From positions 1 to 64,000 of the forward strand of contig NZ_CP094380.1 of assembly GCF_022809775.1 (NCBI RefSeq): a stretch of 64,000 nucleotides of DNA, in the 5' to 3' direction. Shown piece after piece: positions 23,967 to 32,884 of the stretch. Position numbers and translations under genes: made by a program. Under the pieces are notes generated by a model. It had not been told where the DNA came from and ran no database searches. It saw only the letters and a list, made by a program, of their open reading frames with translations. Within the stretch, counting starts at the first letter, position 1. Each line of letters opens with the position of its first letter. Origin of the DNA: Pseudodesulfovibrio tunisiensis (GTDB lineage: Bacteria > Desulfobacterota > Desulfovibrionia > Desulfovibrionales > Desulfovibrionaceae).

Positions 23967-25212
23967 ATGGCTGACAACAGTCCCCAGTCCCTGACGCGGC
24001 GGCCCCGGATCGACGTGGCCCGTTTCGGCAGGACTCCCCCTGTATCTGGTGCTGCTGGCCGTCGGGCTGGTCGTGGGCGTGATGATCCATTCCGTGCATG
24101 TGTCCACGGACAGGGACAAGCGTGACCGCGCCCGGGCCGAACAGGCTGCCCCGGCTCCGGATCCCAGACCTCTGGCCGTGGAAGATGCCCCGGCCAGGGG
24201 CCTGGCCCGGCCCGAACCCGAGCCCGAGGCTCCGAAACCGGCCGAGACCGGGGAAAAGCCGCCTCTGGTCAACGTGATCCATACGCCCAAACCGACGCCC
24301 GAATACACGGCCCGGCAGCGCGAGCTGGACGCCCTGCGCAAGAAGCGGGTGCGCGCATTGGAAAAGGCGCTGGCCGCTCCGCTGCGGGTGAACGTGCCTG
24401 CCAGCGTTCGTCGTCCGCATTCGCAGGCAGCTTCGGCCGTGCGGGCCGGAAGTGCCGGGCAGAGCGTGCGCGACAGGCATCCCGTGCCGGACATGAACGG
24501 CATGGCCATGCCTGCAACGCAGGGACCGGACGAGCGCGTGGAAAAGGAGGAATTCCTGAGCTCCCGCGCCCGACCCGATTCCCAGTGGACGCTGGCGCAC
24601 CGCCGCGCTCCGGGCAATGCCATGGAACTCAAGACCGGAACCGTGATTCCCGCGCTCATGCTCACGGGCATCAATTCGGATCTTCCGGGCAGCCTGATCG
24701 CTCAGGTGTCGGGGCATGTGTTCGACACGGCCTCGGGCGAGCATCTGCTGATCCCGCAGGGTGCGCGGCTGTACGGTCTCTATGATTCGCGCGTTGCCAT
24801 GGGCCAGACCCGGCTGCTCGTGGCGTGGAACCGGATTCTGTTCCCGGACGGCTCGTCCATCTCGCTGGGTGCCATGCCCGGTGCGGACATGGCCGGGCTG
24901 GCCGGATTCCGGGGCGAAGTGGACAACCACTATCTGAAGATATTCGGGTCCGCCGCCATAATGAGCCTGATTTCCGGGGGCATGGCCTACGGCATGGACA
25001 ACCTCGACCACTCCTCGGACGAGGACGATTCCCCGAGCCTGCAGGACGAGATGGGATCGGCACTGGCCAGCCAGCTCGGTCAGGCCTCCCTCGGCCTGCT
25101 GCAGCGCAACATGCAGATCAAGCCCGAACTGAACATCGAACCCGGATACCGCTTCAACATGGTGGTCACCAAGGACATCGTGTTCGACCAACCCTACAGA
25201 CCATGGAGGTAA
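23967..25212 (+). CDS. trbI: TrbI (VirB10-like), frameshifted near its start
   Basis: The natural start MADNSPQSLTRRP at 23967 and the TrbI body are in different frames. The frames join at a run of five C (24036-24040); four C would restore a continuous protein of about 414 aa, with a basic cytoplasmic tail, one membrane helix (YLVLLAVGLVVGV), a Pro-rich region and the C-terminal VirB10 beta-barrel (VSGHVFDTASGEHLLIPQGA). As it stands, translation could begin only at GTG 24049, inside the helix. Either a sequencing error or an inactivating mutation. Confidence 0.85.
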
Positions 25213-25214
25213 TC

Positions 25215-25655
25215 ATGTCCCTGAATCTGCAACTTCTCGTCGGCTACACCGGCAACGGCGTCGAGCTTCGCACCACGCGCAGCGGCAGGACCATGGCCGT
25301 GTTCAGTCTGGCCACCAACGATGGCCATGTGGACAAGGCCACCGGCGAATGGCGGGAAAGCGTGACGTGGCATCGCGTGATCGTGTTCCGGGAACGACTG
25401 GCCAGGTCTCTGGCCGAACGGCTGGCCAAGGGCACCTGCGTGCTGGTGCGCGGCAAGCTGAGCATCTCGGAATACACGGACAGTCAGGGCGTGGAGCGCA
25501 TCGGCGTGGACACCGTGGCCGAGGCCGTGACCGTGCTCAGGCACAGGGACGCTCCGGCCGAACCTGCTCCGGAGGCGGCAAAGCCGTTCCGGCACGACGC
25601 GACCATCACGCAGGAAACCCGGGAACGGCTCATGGGGGCGGATCATGCCGAGTAG
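25215..25655 (+). CDS. ssb: Single-stranded DNA-binding protein
   Basis: A 146-aa OB-fold SSB (residues 1-110: MSLNLQLLVGYTGNGVELR, with VTWHRVIVF and the YTDSQG loop). The C-terminal tail does not end in the usual acidic DDDIPF motif but in MGADHAE, so interaction with host SSB partners may differ. It probably protects the transferred strand in the recipient. GGAGG lies upstream, and it overlaps traG by 11 nt. Confidence 0.9.
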   Translation: MSLNLQLLVGYTGNGVELRTTRSGRTMAVFSLATNDGHVDKATGEWRESVTWHRVIVFRERLARSLAERLAKGTCVLVRGKLSISEYTDSQGVERIGVDTVAEAVTVLRHRDAPAEPAPEAAKPFRHDATITQETRERLMGADHAE

Positions 25656-27546
25656 CTACGGTCTGGGCAGAAGGCAGGGCAAGAGAAGTCTTCGCTGGCT
25701 TCTGCCGTTCCTGCTGGCCGGGATATCCGGTCTGGTGTCTCTGGGCTACGCCACCCAGCGCGTGGCCGGGCTGCTGGATTATCAGGCATGGCTCGGCGAT
25801 CCGGTCTGGGGCCGGTTCTACTGGCCCTGGTCCATCGTGGGCTGGTGGGAGAATCTCAACACCCTGTCCGAGGTGCTGGATCCGATCACGAACATGGCGC
25901 AGGCGCTCTTCGTGCTGCCCCAGCTCGTGTTCTACGGCATCTGGCATCTGTTCCTGCGTCAGCCCAAAGGCGAGGAGGACGTGCACGGCACGGCTGGCTG
26001 GGCCACGGAAGAGGACATCCGGAACGCCGGGCTGCTCTCGGGCGAGGGCGTGTACGTGGGCGGCTGGCAGCAGGGCCGCGACCTGACCTATCTGCGCCAC
26101 AACGGGCCGGAACATGTGCTGGTCTTTGCCCCGACGCGTTCGGGCAAGGGAGTGGGTCTTGTCCTGCCCACGCTCCTGAGCTGGCCGGACAGCGCGTTCA
26201 TTCTGGACATCAAGGGCGAGAACTGGGCGCTGACCTCGGGCTGGCGCAAGAGTCAGGGCCATGTGGTGCTGCGCTTCGATCCCACGGCCCGGCATGGCGC
26301 GGCCCGGTTCAATCCGCTGGCCGAAATTCGGCTGGAAGGGCATTCCGCGATTCCGGACGCCCAGAACGTGGCGTCCATGCTCGTGGATCCCGAGGGAAAG
26401 GGGCTCAAGGACTACTGGAACAAGGCCGCGTTTTCCTTCCTGTCCGGAGCCGTGCTGCACTGCCTGATCCTGATTCGCGGCGAGCAGGACCGCGAGGCCA
26501 CCCTGAACGACCTGTCCGTGATGCTGGCCGATCCGGACAAGGAACTGAACGAAGTCATCAACGAGATGCTTGAGGTGGATCATGCCGAAGTGCTCGGCCG
26601 GATATTCCCGGCAGGCGAGGAGGACGAGGGCGCCTGGAACAAGGTGCACGAGTTCATCGGTTCGGCTGCGCGGGAGATGAAGAACAAGGCTCCCAACGAG
26701 TTCTCCGGCGTGGCTTCCACGGCCGTGGCCAACCTCGCGCTCTACCGTGATCCGGTCGTGGCATGGAACACCTCGGCCTGCGATTTCCGCATCATCGACC
26801 TCATGAACCATGACGCGCCCGTGTCCCTGTATCTGGTGATCCGGCCATCCGACATCGACCGCCTGCGGCCGCTCATCCGGCTCATGGCCAACCTCATCTT
26901 CCGTCGGCTCACCGAGTCCATGGAGTTCGAGAACGGCCGGGCAAAGGCCGGATACAATCACAGGCTGCTGCTCATGATGGACGAGTTCACGTCGCTGGGC
27001 CGTCTGGAAATCTTCGAACGCAGTCTGGCCTTCATGGCCGGGTACGGGCTCAAGGCCTATCTTATCGTTCAGGATCTGAGCCAGCTGCGCGGCGCATACA
27101 CGCGGGAGGAAAGCATCATGAGCAACTGCCACATCCGCGTGGCCTATGCGCCCAACAAGATGGAGACCGCCGAGGAACTGTCCAAGATGTCGGGCAAGAC
27201 CACGGTGGTGCACAAGAAGACGTCCGTGTCCGGCAACCGCTCCGGCCGTCTGAACCGGGCCAACGTGAGCTTTACCGAAGTGGCCCGGCCTCTGCTCACT
27301 CCGGACGAATGCATGCGTCTGCCCGGCCCGCGAAAGAACGCGCAGGGCGACATCGTGAGTTCCGGCGACATGCTGATTTTCCCTGCCGGATTCCGGCCCG
27401 TGTACGGCCGCCAGATCCTCTACTTTCTGGACCGCGAGTTTGCCCGCCGCGCCCGCATGGACGCGCCGCCCGTGTCCGATTCCCTTGCCCCGGATCCCGG
27501 CTCCATGCCCGAGGAGGAAAGCTATGACGCGTTCCTATCTGAATGA
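25645..27546 (+). CDS. traG: TraG, VirD4-type coupling protein
   Basis: A 633-aa inner-membrane ATPase that delivers the relaxase-DNA complex to the channel. Two membrane helices lie near residues 17-37 and 88-108. Walker A is APTRSGKGVG (about 166-175) and Walker B LLLMMDEFTSLG (about 443-454). Length is normal for the TraG/VirD4 family. Its presence together with the Trb genes, relaxase and oriT shows a self-transmissible element. Confidence 0.96.
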   Translation: MPSSYGLGRRQGKRSLRWLLPFLLAGISGLVSLGYATQRVAGLLDYQAWLGDPVWGRFYWPWSIVGWWENLNTLSEVLDPITNMAQALFVLPQLVFYGIWHLFLRQPKGEEDVHGTAGWATEEDIRNAGLLSGEGVYVGGWQQGRDLTYLRHNGPEHVLVFAPTRSGKGVGLVLPTLLSWPDSAFILDIKGENWALTSGWRKSQGHVVLRFDPTARHGAARFNPLAEIRLEGHSAIPDAQNVASMLVDPEGKGLKDYWNKAAFSFLSGAVLHCLILIRGEQDREATLNDLSVMLADPDKELNEVINEMLEVDHAEVLGRIFPAGEEDEGAWNKVHEFIGSAAREMKNKAPNEFSGVASTAVANLALYRDPVVAWNTSACDFRIIDLMNHDAPVSLYLVIRPSDIDRLRPLIRLMANLIFRRLTESMEFENGRAKAGYNHRLLLMMDEFTSLGRLEIFERSLAFMAGYGLKAYLIVQDLSQLRGAYTREESIMSNCHIRVAYAPNKMETAEELSKMSGKTTVVHKKTSVSGNRSGRLNRANVSFTEVARPLLTPDECMRLPGPRKNAQGDIVSSGDMLIFPAGFRPVYGRQILYFLDREFARRARMDAPPVSDSLAPDPGSMPEEESYDAFLSE

Positions 27547-27862
27547 TCTGAAGCAGTGCGACCGCCGTCTTGTCATGGAGACCATCGAGCAGATGCTGCC
27601 CCTGCGCCGGCTGCCCGATGATCAGCCCTATGTGCCGTGTCCGGATCACAAGTGCCGGCAGTGGCGCATGTACTTCCAGACCGACAAGGTGGGCCGTCCG
27701 GACTGCCCGGTCTGCCACGGTCAGGGCTGGGTGCCGGAATCCCGCGTGGCGGCTCCGGCTCCATGCCCCGTGGTGCGGCGCGTTGCCAACGGCCATGATC
27801 CTGTGCGTCCTGCCGGCCGCGTCCTGTCCCTGTTCGCCCACGAGAAGGAGGTGGAGGAATGA
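27524..27862 (+). CDS. Hypothetical protein with two Cys pairs
   Basis: A 112-aa protein containing CPDHKC and CPVCHGQGW; the second resembles one DnaJ-type CxxCxGxG zinc repeat. It overlaps traG by 23 nt and the next gene by 4 nt. No membrane segment is visible. I do not recognise the family; a small zinc-binding adaptor for the replication or transfer proteins around it is possible. Confidence 0.65.
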   Translation: MTRSYLNDLKQCDRRLVMETIEQMLPLRRLPDDQPYVPCPDHKCRQWRMYFQTDKVGRPDCPVCHGQGWVPESRVAAPAPCPVVRRVANGHDPVRPAGRVLSLFAHEKEVEE

Positions 27863-29430
27863 TGTCCCCATGCGTTCCAGCCGTTCCGGTTCAGGCTGAT
27901 ACCAGAGCTGACCGGTATCCGGATCCCGTTTCCATCGAGCATGTGCCGCCCATCATGCGGCAGGACATTTCCCGGTTCTACCATCGGCTGTCCCGGACAG
28001 GCCGCCGCGTGATCGGCGCGCTGCTCGAATCCCTGCCGAATCTGGACGCGCCCGCCGCACTGGTGGTGTCGGCCCTTGCCGGGCCTGCGAAATGCTCCCG
28101 GCTGAGCGTGCTGCGCCATCTGGCCCGGGGCGAGGCGGAGCAGCTCTTTTCCCGGTCCGTGAACCCGGCAGGCAGGCGGCACGGCATGATCGTGACCCCG
28201 CATCGCCATCGATGCGAAACCTTTCTGCACCTGTTCCGGACGGAATACGGCCTGCTGGCTGATACCAATGGTGATCACTATCAGGCCGCGCCTGATACCA
28301 ATGGTGATCAGTATCCGCATCCGGTGCGGGAACGTGCCGTTTCAGCGGACCGCGCCACTGCCTCGGGCCGGTTTCTGGCCACCCTGTCCCCGGCTGCCCG
28401 GCGCGTGCTTGGCGTGCTGGTGCTTGAAGGGGAGGGACAGGATGAAATCTCCATGATTGTCAGCCGCATGGCGTACAAGGCCGGGTGCAGTGAAATCACG
28501 GCCCGCCGCACTCTGTCGCGCGGCTCGGAAACCGGACTCTTCAGCAAGCTGACCCATCCGCGCGGCCCGCGTCACGGCGTGCTGGTGCGCGTGCCTGCCG
28601 CGTCCTGGATGGCGATCCGTTCAGCGGCTGATACCAATGCTGATCGGTATCCATCCGGTCATGATACCAAACCTGATTGGTATCATGACCAGGTTGATAC
28701 CGATCAGGATACCAATCATGACCGGTATCCGGATACCAATGGTGATCGTTATCCGCAGGACAGGGGAAACCGTTGCCGCCCAACGGTCACAGGGGAAAAC
28801 AGCGGTCAGCGTGATACCAATGGTGATCGGTATCAGCCTGCCTCTCTTTTAGATAGACAGAAAGAAGATCTATCTGTCTGGGAAAGGCGGCTGCTCGGTC
28901 TGACCCGTGACGACTTTCAGGCCGTGTGGCCGAACCTGCTTTCCCATGGGTTCGGTCCGGACCAGATACGCCAGATCGTGAACGCCAGAAGCGAAGCCGG
29001 CGAGCCTCTGGAGGACATTCAGGGTTCGCTGCATTCCGCGGAATGGGAACTGGCCGGCAACAAATTCCCGAGCACGCGCAAGGGCGTGGCCAGCTACCTG
29101 TTCTCCACGCTCAAGCTCAACGGCACCTATCGCCGTCTGGATGCATATGTGTCGCCGGAAAAGCTCGCCCTGATGCGTGCCCGTGCCGATCTCGAAGCCA
29201 GTCGGCAGGCCCGGGAAATCCGCACCCGCCTCGAACGCGCGGAGCAGAAGCCCGAGGCGCAGGACGCGCCCGGCTATGCCGAATGGCTGGCCGCCCAGTC
29301 TCCCGAGGACCTTGAGCGCATCGACGGACAGGCCTGCGTGCTGCCGACCAGTGACACGGCCCGCAATCTCTGGCGCAGGAGCTACTGGCGCAAAAACGTG
29401 GCCTCTCCCGAAGCCGGGGAGGGCGAGTGA
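27859..29430 (+). CDS. Probable replication initiator with iterons inside its gene
   Basis: A 523-aa protein. Two segments resemble each other (residues about 45-115 and 170-250: LS-x4-RRV-x-G, then an Arg-x-Thr/Ser-x-x-Arg-x-Leu-Ser/Ala-Arg-Gly helix, then a basic RRHG/PRHG wing), suggesting duplicated winged-helix DNA-binding domains. Eight DTNGDRYP-like peptides (residues 14, 135, 146, 258, 269, 284, 292, 319) are encoded by a 22-bp DNA palindrome. The C-terminal third is charged and helical. Domain pair plus internal iterons recall lambda O and RepA-type initiators. I cannot name the family; autoregulator is the alternative. Confidence 0.55.
   Translation: MMSPCVPAVPVQADTRADRYPDPVSIEHVPPIMRQDISRFYHRLSRTGRRVIGALLESLPNLDAPAALVVSALAGPAKCSRLSVLRHLARGEAEQLFSRSVNPAGRRHGMIVTPHRHRCETFLHLFRTEYGLLADTNGDHYQAAPDTNGDQYPHPVRERAVSADRATASGRFLATLSPAARRVLGVLVLEGEGQDEISMIVSRMAYKAGCSEITARRTLSRGSETGLFSKLTHPRGPRHGVLVRVPAASWMAIRSAADTNADRYPSGHDTKPDWYHDQVDTDQDTNHDRYPDTNGDRYPQDRGNRCRPTVTGENSGQRDTNGDRYQPASLLDRQKEDLSVWERRLLGLTRDDFQAVWPNLLSHGFGPDQIRQIVNARSEAGEPLEDIQGSLHSAEWELAGNKFPSTRKGVASYLFSTLKLNGTYRRLDAYVSPEKLALMRARADLEASRQAREIRTRLERAEQKPEAQDAPGYAEWLAAQSPEDLERIDGQACVLPTSDTARNLWRRSYWRKNVASPEAGEGE
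27898..28834 (+). repeat. Eight 22-bp in-frame iterons GATACC-N10-GGTATC
   Basis: Copies start at 27898, 28261, 28294, 28630, 28663, 28708, 28732 and 28813, with a half copy at 28696. Two pairs are exactly 33 bp apart. All keep the same reading frame. The most common centre is AATGGTGATC; the copy at 28663 has perfect 8-bp arms (GATACCAA/TTGGTATC). The arms persist where the encoded peptide changes. The codons GAT, AAT and GGT are AT-rich choices unlike the GC-rich neighbours, pointing to selection on DNA. An AT-rich patch with AGACAGA/TCTGTCT arms (28841-28880) follows. Confidence 0.85.
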
Positions 29431-29945
29431 TGCGCTTCGTGCTCAACCTGCTCATCCCGATCCTGACCCTGACCGTGATCGTGCTCAGCGCCTACGGTGC
29501 GGGCCTGCGTCTGAATCCCACGCAGTCCATGCCCGTGGGCGTGTACCGGCTGGAGCCGGGCCGTCTGCGGCATGGCGACTGCGTGAGCTTTTCCCTGACC
29601 GGTCCCTATCGCCGCATTGCCCGCGAACGCGGCTATCTCGGCACGTATCCCCGGCCCCTGCTCAAGCGCATCGCCGCCCTGCCCGGAGACCGGATTCTGG
29701 TCACGAACCACGGCGTGATCGTGAACGGCCGCATTGTCCCGGATTCCCGGCCTCGCCCGACCGATCGCATGGGCAGGCCGCTTCCCGTTTTTCCCGCGCC
29801 CCCGACCGTGCCGCAGGGCAAGGCCCTTGTGCTGTCCGACCATCCGGACGGATTCGACGGGCGCTATTTCGGTCTGGTGGACATGGCCCGCCTGAAGCGG
29901 GCCGTGCCTGTGTTCATCTTCAGCAAGGAGAATTGCGATGACTGA
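29430..29945 (+). CDS. traF: TraF, conjugative pilin-processing peptidase
   Basis: A 171-aa membrane-anchored S26-family serine protease. The anchor is at residues 5-24. The catalytic Ser is in NPTQSMPVGVY and the general-base Lys in PLLKRIAALPGD. In RP4, TraF cleaves and cyclises the TrbC pilin, and trbC is present here at 5742. ATG at 29430 overlaps the preceding stop (TGATG); GTG at 29427 is an alternative. Confidence 0.93.
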   Translation: MRFVLNLLIPILTLTVIVLSAYGAGLRLNPTQSMPVGVYRLEPGRLRHGDCVSFSLTGPYRRIARERGYLGTYPRPLLKRIAALPGDRILVTNHGVIVNGRIVPDSRPRPTDRMGRPLPVFPAPPTVPQGKALVLSDHPDGFDGRYFGLVDMARLKRAVPVFIFSKENCDD

Positions 29946-30165
29946 GGCAATCGACCTGAGCGGTACCGGCTACATGGACTATCTGGTCGCGGCAGCCCGG
30001 CAGATCGACCGCGATCTGTCCGAGGTTCCGAACGCCGCCATCGAGGTGGATCCGGACGTGGCCGAGTTCATGGGCGCGTTTCCCGAAGACGCGCTCACCG
30101 AGGAAGAGGCTCTGGAAGCGTCTCTGGACGAGTTTCCGGAAGACGACATGCAGCTCGAATTCTAG
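29938..30165 (+). CDS. Small acidic hypothetical protein
   Basis: A 75-aa, strongly acidic protein (many Asp/Glu after residue 36, ending in EDDMQLEF) overlapping traF by 8 nt. It has no Cys and no membrane segment. I do not recognise it. Very acidic small proteins in mobile elements can mimic DNA, but the size and pattern here give no specific match. Confidence 0.6.
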   Translation: MTEAIDLSGTGYMDYLVAAARQIDRDLSEVPNAAIEVDPDVAEFMGAFPEDALTEEEALEASLDEFPEDDMQLEF

Positions 30166-30174
30166 GAGGCGGTC

Positions 30175-32250
30175 ATGACAAGGGAACGCAAACCGTTTCA
30201 CGAGCAGTTCGCGGAACAGATCATCGATCAGCTCAGACAGGGCACGGCCCCGTGGATCAGGCCGTGGGAGCCGGGCGAGTATCATCCGCCGTTCAATCCC
30301 GTGTCCGGCACGGTGTATCGCGGCATCAACCACGTCATGCTCGGCAGCGAGGACTATGCCGATCCCCGTTTCCTGACGCTTCGGCAGGCCAATGCCAACG
30401 GCTGGAGGATCAGGAAGGGCTCCAAGTCCCGGCCCGTTGTCTACTGGCAGTTTTCCAGGGATGTGCCCGCGCAGGACGACAAGGGCAGCCCGGTTCTGGA
30501 CGAGGACGGGAATCGGCAAATGCAGTCCGTCCGGTTGAACCGGCCCATGATTCGGTTTTCTCGGGTCTTTCATGCTGCGGACGTGGAGGGCATCCCGCCA
30601 TGGGACGGCCGCGACATCAGCTGGAATCCCGATGAACGGGCCGAGGCCATCCTGAAGAATTCCGGCGCAAGGTTGACGCATGATCAGCGCAAGCGCGCCT
30701 TCTACCGGCCGAGTTCGGATGAAATCCACCTGCCGCCCAGGGGGGCGTTCAGGGATTCCGGCGACTACTATGCCACGGCCCTGCACGAGCTGGGGCACTG
30801 GACCGGGCATGAATCGCGTCTGGACCGCGAGTCCGGGCCGTTCGGGTCAGAGGTCTATGCACGCGAGGAACTGCGCGCCGAAATCGGATCATGGATGCTC
30901 GGCGGGGAACTGGGACTCGGGCATGACCCGAGCCAGCACGCCGCGTATGTGGGCAGCTGGATCAAGGCTCTGGAACAGGATCCCTTTGAAATCGTCCGCG
31001 CCTGCCGGGATGCGGAGAAAATCAAGGATTACTGCATGAATCTGGAAAAGGGCAAGGCCATGGAAAAGCCGGACAGGGCAAGGGAACCGGAACGCGCGGC
31101 AAGTCCGGCGCAGGAAAAGACGTATCTCGTGGTGCCGTACGAGGAGAAGGATGCCGCGAAAAAGGCCGGCGCACGCTGGGACCGCAAGGCGCGGCTCTGG
31201 TTTGCACCGACCGGGGTGGACATGGCCGGGCTTGCGCAATGGGTGCCTGAGAAACAACCTGCGCAGTCCCCGGCCATGCCGCCGGAACGGGAGTTCGGCG
31301 AGGCGCTCCGTGAAGCCGGACTCGATCTCCAGGGGGAATTGCCCGCAATGGACGGGCAGCTTCACCGTGTGCCGCTTCTGGAGGGAAAACCCGGCTCGCG
31401 TGACGGGGCCTACGTCGGCCACCTCGACGGACATCCTGCCGGGTTCTACCAGAACCACAGGACCGGGGACAAGGGCAACTGGAAAGCCTCGGGTCACAAG
31501 CTCTCTGCCGAGGAAAAGGCAAGGCTGCGCATCGAGGCGGAACAATCCCGGCAGGCTCGCAGGGAAGCGCTGGACAAGCAGCATGAGCAGGCCTCGAAAA
31601 CCGCCTATGCCCGATGGGTGAATGCCCCGGGCTGGGCGCATCAGAGTCAGCCGTACCTCGCGCGGAAGGGCGTGTTCGGCTACGGCGTCAAGGTGGACGA
31701 CAAGGGGGATCTGCTCATCCCCGGCCGCGACGTGGACGGGCATATCCACACCCTGCAGACCGTGAGCAGGGACGGAAAGTTCTTCGTTCGCGGTTCCCGC
31801 AAGACCGGCACATTCCACACCATCGATCCGGCAAAAATGGAGGACGAGCGCACGCCCATTCTCATTGCCGAGGGCTATGCCACGGCCGCCAGCGTGCACA
31901 TGGCCACGGGCCTGCCCGTGCACGCGGCCTTCGATGCCGGAAATCTGGAGCATGTGGCCAAGGCGCTGCAGGCCAGATACCCGGGCCGCTCCATGGTCAT
32001 TCTGGCGGACAACGACCACGGCCAGCCCGGCAACCCGGGCGTGACCAAGGCCGAGGCAGCCGCGCGCGCCGTGGGCGGTCTGGTGGCCGTGCCCGAGTTC
32101 ACGGCCAGCGAAAAGCTGGAAAAGCGCACCGACTTCAACGACCTGCATGCCTCGCGCGGACTGAATGCCGTGCGCAAGCAGCTGGCTCCGGTTCTGGACA
32201 TGGCAAGGGACGCCATGCGCGAAGCGCCTGACATGGCAATGAACATGTGA
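30175..32250 (+). CDS. ArdC-like/primase fusion (TraC-type)
   Basis: A 691-aa protein of three parts. Residues 1-285 are an ArdC-like N-terminal domain (FAEQIIDQL, TAPWIRPW) with a zinc-protease motif (ALHELGHWTGH). Residues about 322-355 form a DUF5710-type module (VPYEEKDAAKKAGARWD). Residues 500-690 are a Toprim primase region (ILIAEGYATAASVH, VILADND). ArdC proteins bind ssDNA and counter restriction; TraC primases travel with the transferred strand. The fusion would protect and prime the incoming strand. AGGAGG precedes the ATG. Confidence 0.85.
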   Translation: MTRERKPFHEQFAEQIIDQLRQGTAPWIRPWEPGEYHPPFNPVSGTVYRGINHVMLGSEDYADPRFLTLRQANANGWRIRKGSKSRPVVYWQFSRDVPAQDDKGSPVLDEDGNRQMQSVRLNRPMIRFSRVFHAADVEGIPPWDGRDISWNPDERAEAILKNSGARLTHDQRKRAFYRPSSDEIHLPPRGAFRDSGDYYATALHELGHWTGHESRLDRESGPFGSEVYAREELRAEIGSWMLGGELGLGHDPSQHAAYVGSWIKALEQDPFEIVRACRDAEKIKDYCMNLEKGKAMEKPDRAREPERAASPAQEKTYLVVPYEEKDAAKKAGARWDRKARLWFAPTGVDMAGLAQWVPEKQPAQSPAMPPEREFGEALREAGLDLQGELPAMDGQLHRVPLLEGKPGSRDGAYVGHLDGHPAGFYQNHRTGDKGNWKASGHKLSAEEKARLRIEAEQSRQARREALDKQHEQASKTAYARWVNAPGWAHQSQPYLARKGVFGYGVKVDDKGDLLIPGRDVDGHIHTLQTVSRDGKFFVRGSRKTGTFHTIDPAKMEDERTPILIAEGYATAASVHMATGLPVHAAFDAGNLEHVAKALQARYPGRSMVILADNDHGQPGNPGVTKAEAAARAVGGLVAVPEFTASEKLEKRTDFNDLHASRGLNAVRKQLAPVLDMARDAMREAPDMAMNM

Positions 32251-32288
32251 TTCAACAGGCGTTGCGGAACGACAAACAGGAGAATTCC

Positions 32289-32837
32289 ATGAGCATCGTA
32301 CGAACCTACACCGGCCGGGATCTTGATCTGGCCAACCCGGATCCGGCGCAGATCGACATCCGGGACATAGCGCATCATCTGTCCAAGCTCGACCGCTACA
32401 ATGGTGCCGGCCATTTCCCGTATTCGGTCGGCCAGCACAGCCTGCTCGTGGCACAGGCGCTGCCTCGGGAATACAGGCTTCAGGGCCTGCTGCACGACGC
32501 CACCGAAGCCTATCTCGGTGACGTGGTGTCGCCGCTCAAGAGCATGCTGCCGGACTACCGCCGCATCGAGGGCAACGTGATGAAGGCCATCTGCAAGCGT
32601 TTCGAAATCACCTTCCCGCGCCCGAAGATCATCAAGAAGGCGGATCAGGCCGTCATGGCAGCGGAAATGCTTCAGGTGGTCAAATGGCCCGACCTTGCCA
32701 AGCGTCCGGAGCTGCCCCCGCCGCCCAAGGACATGGCGATCAGGCCCATGCCGTGGCAGGAGGTCAGGGATCGATTCCTGGAGCGTTTTCAGGAACTGAA
32801 GCAGGAACAGACTCAGGCCCTGGGACTCGGCCTGTAA
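32289..32837 (+). CDS. HD-domain phosphohydrolase
   Basis: A 182-aa protein with an HD-domain pattern: His in GHFPYSVGQHS, HD in LLHDATEAYLGDV, and a later Asp in KKADQAVM. This resembles YfbR/5'-nucleotidase-like hydrolases acting on deoxynucleotides. ACAGGAG precedes the ATG at 32289, 38 nt after the primase gene. It might adjust nucleotide pools or degrade signalling nucleotides during establishment; substrate unknown. Confidence 0.8.
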   Translation: MSIVRTYTGRDLDLANPDPAQIDIRDIAHHLSKLDRYNGAGHFPYSVGQHSLLVAQALPREYRLQGLLHDATEAYLGDVVSPLKSMLPDYRRIEGNVMKAICKRFEITFPRPKIIKKADQAVMAAEMLQVVKWPDLAKRPELPPPPKDMAIRPMPWQEVRDRFLERFQELKQEQTQALGLGL

Positions 32838-32884
32838 CATGACGGGGAGGGGAGACCCTCCCCGTTTCTTCACGGAGTGCAATC

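Noticed and set aside
28600..28840. CRISPR array
   Set aside because: The repeats are 22 bp, lie inside a coding frame, lack regular spacers and no cas genes are present.
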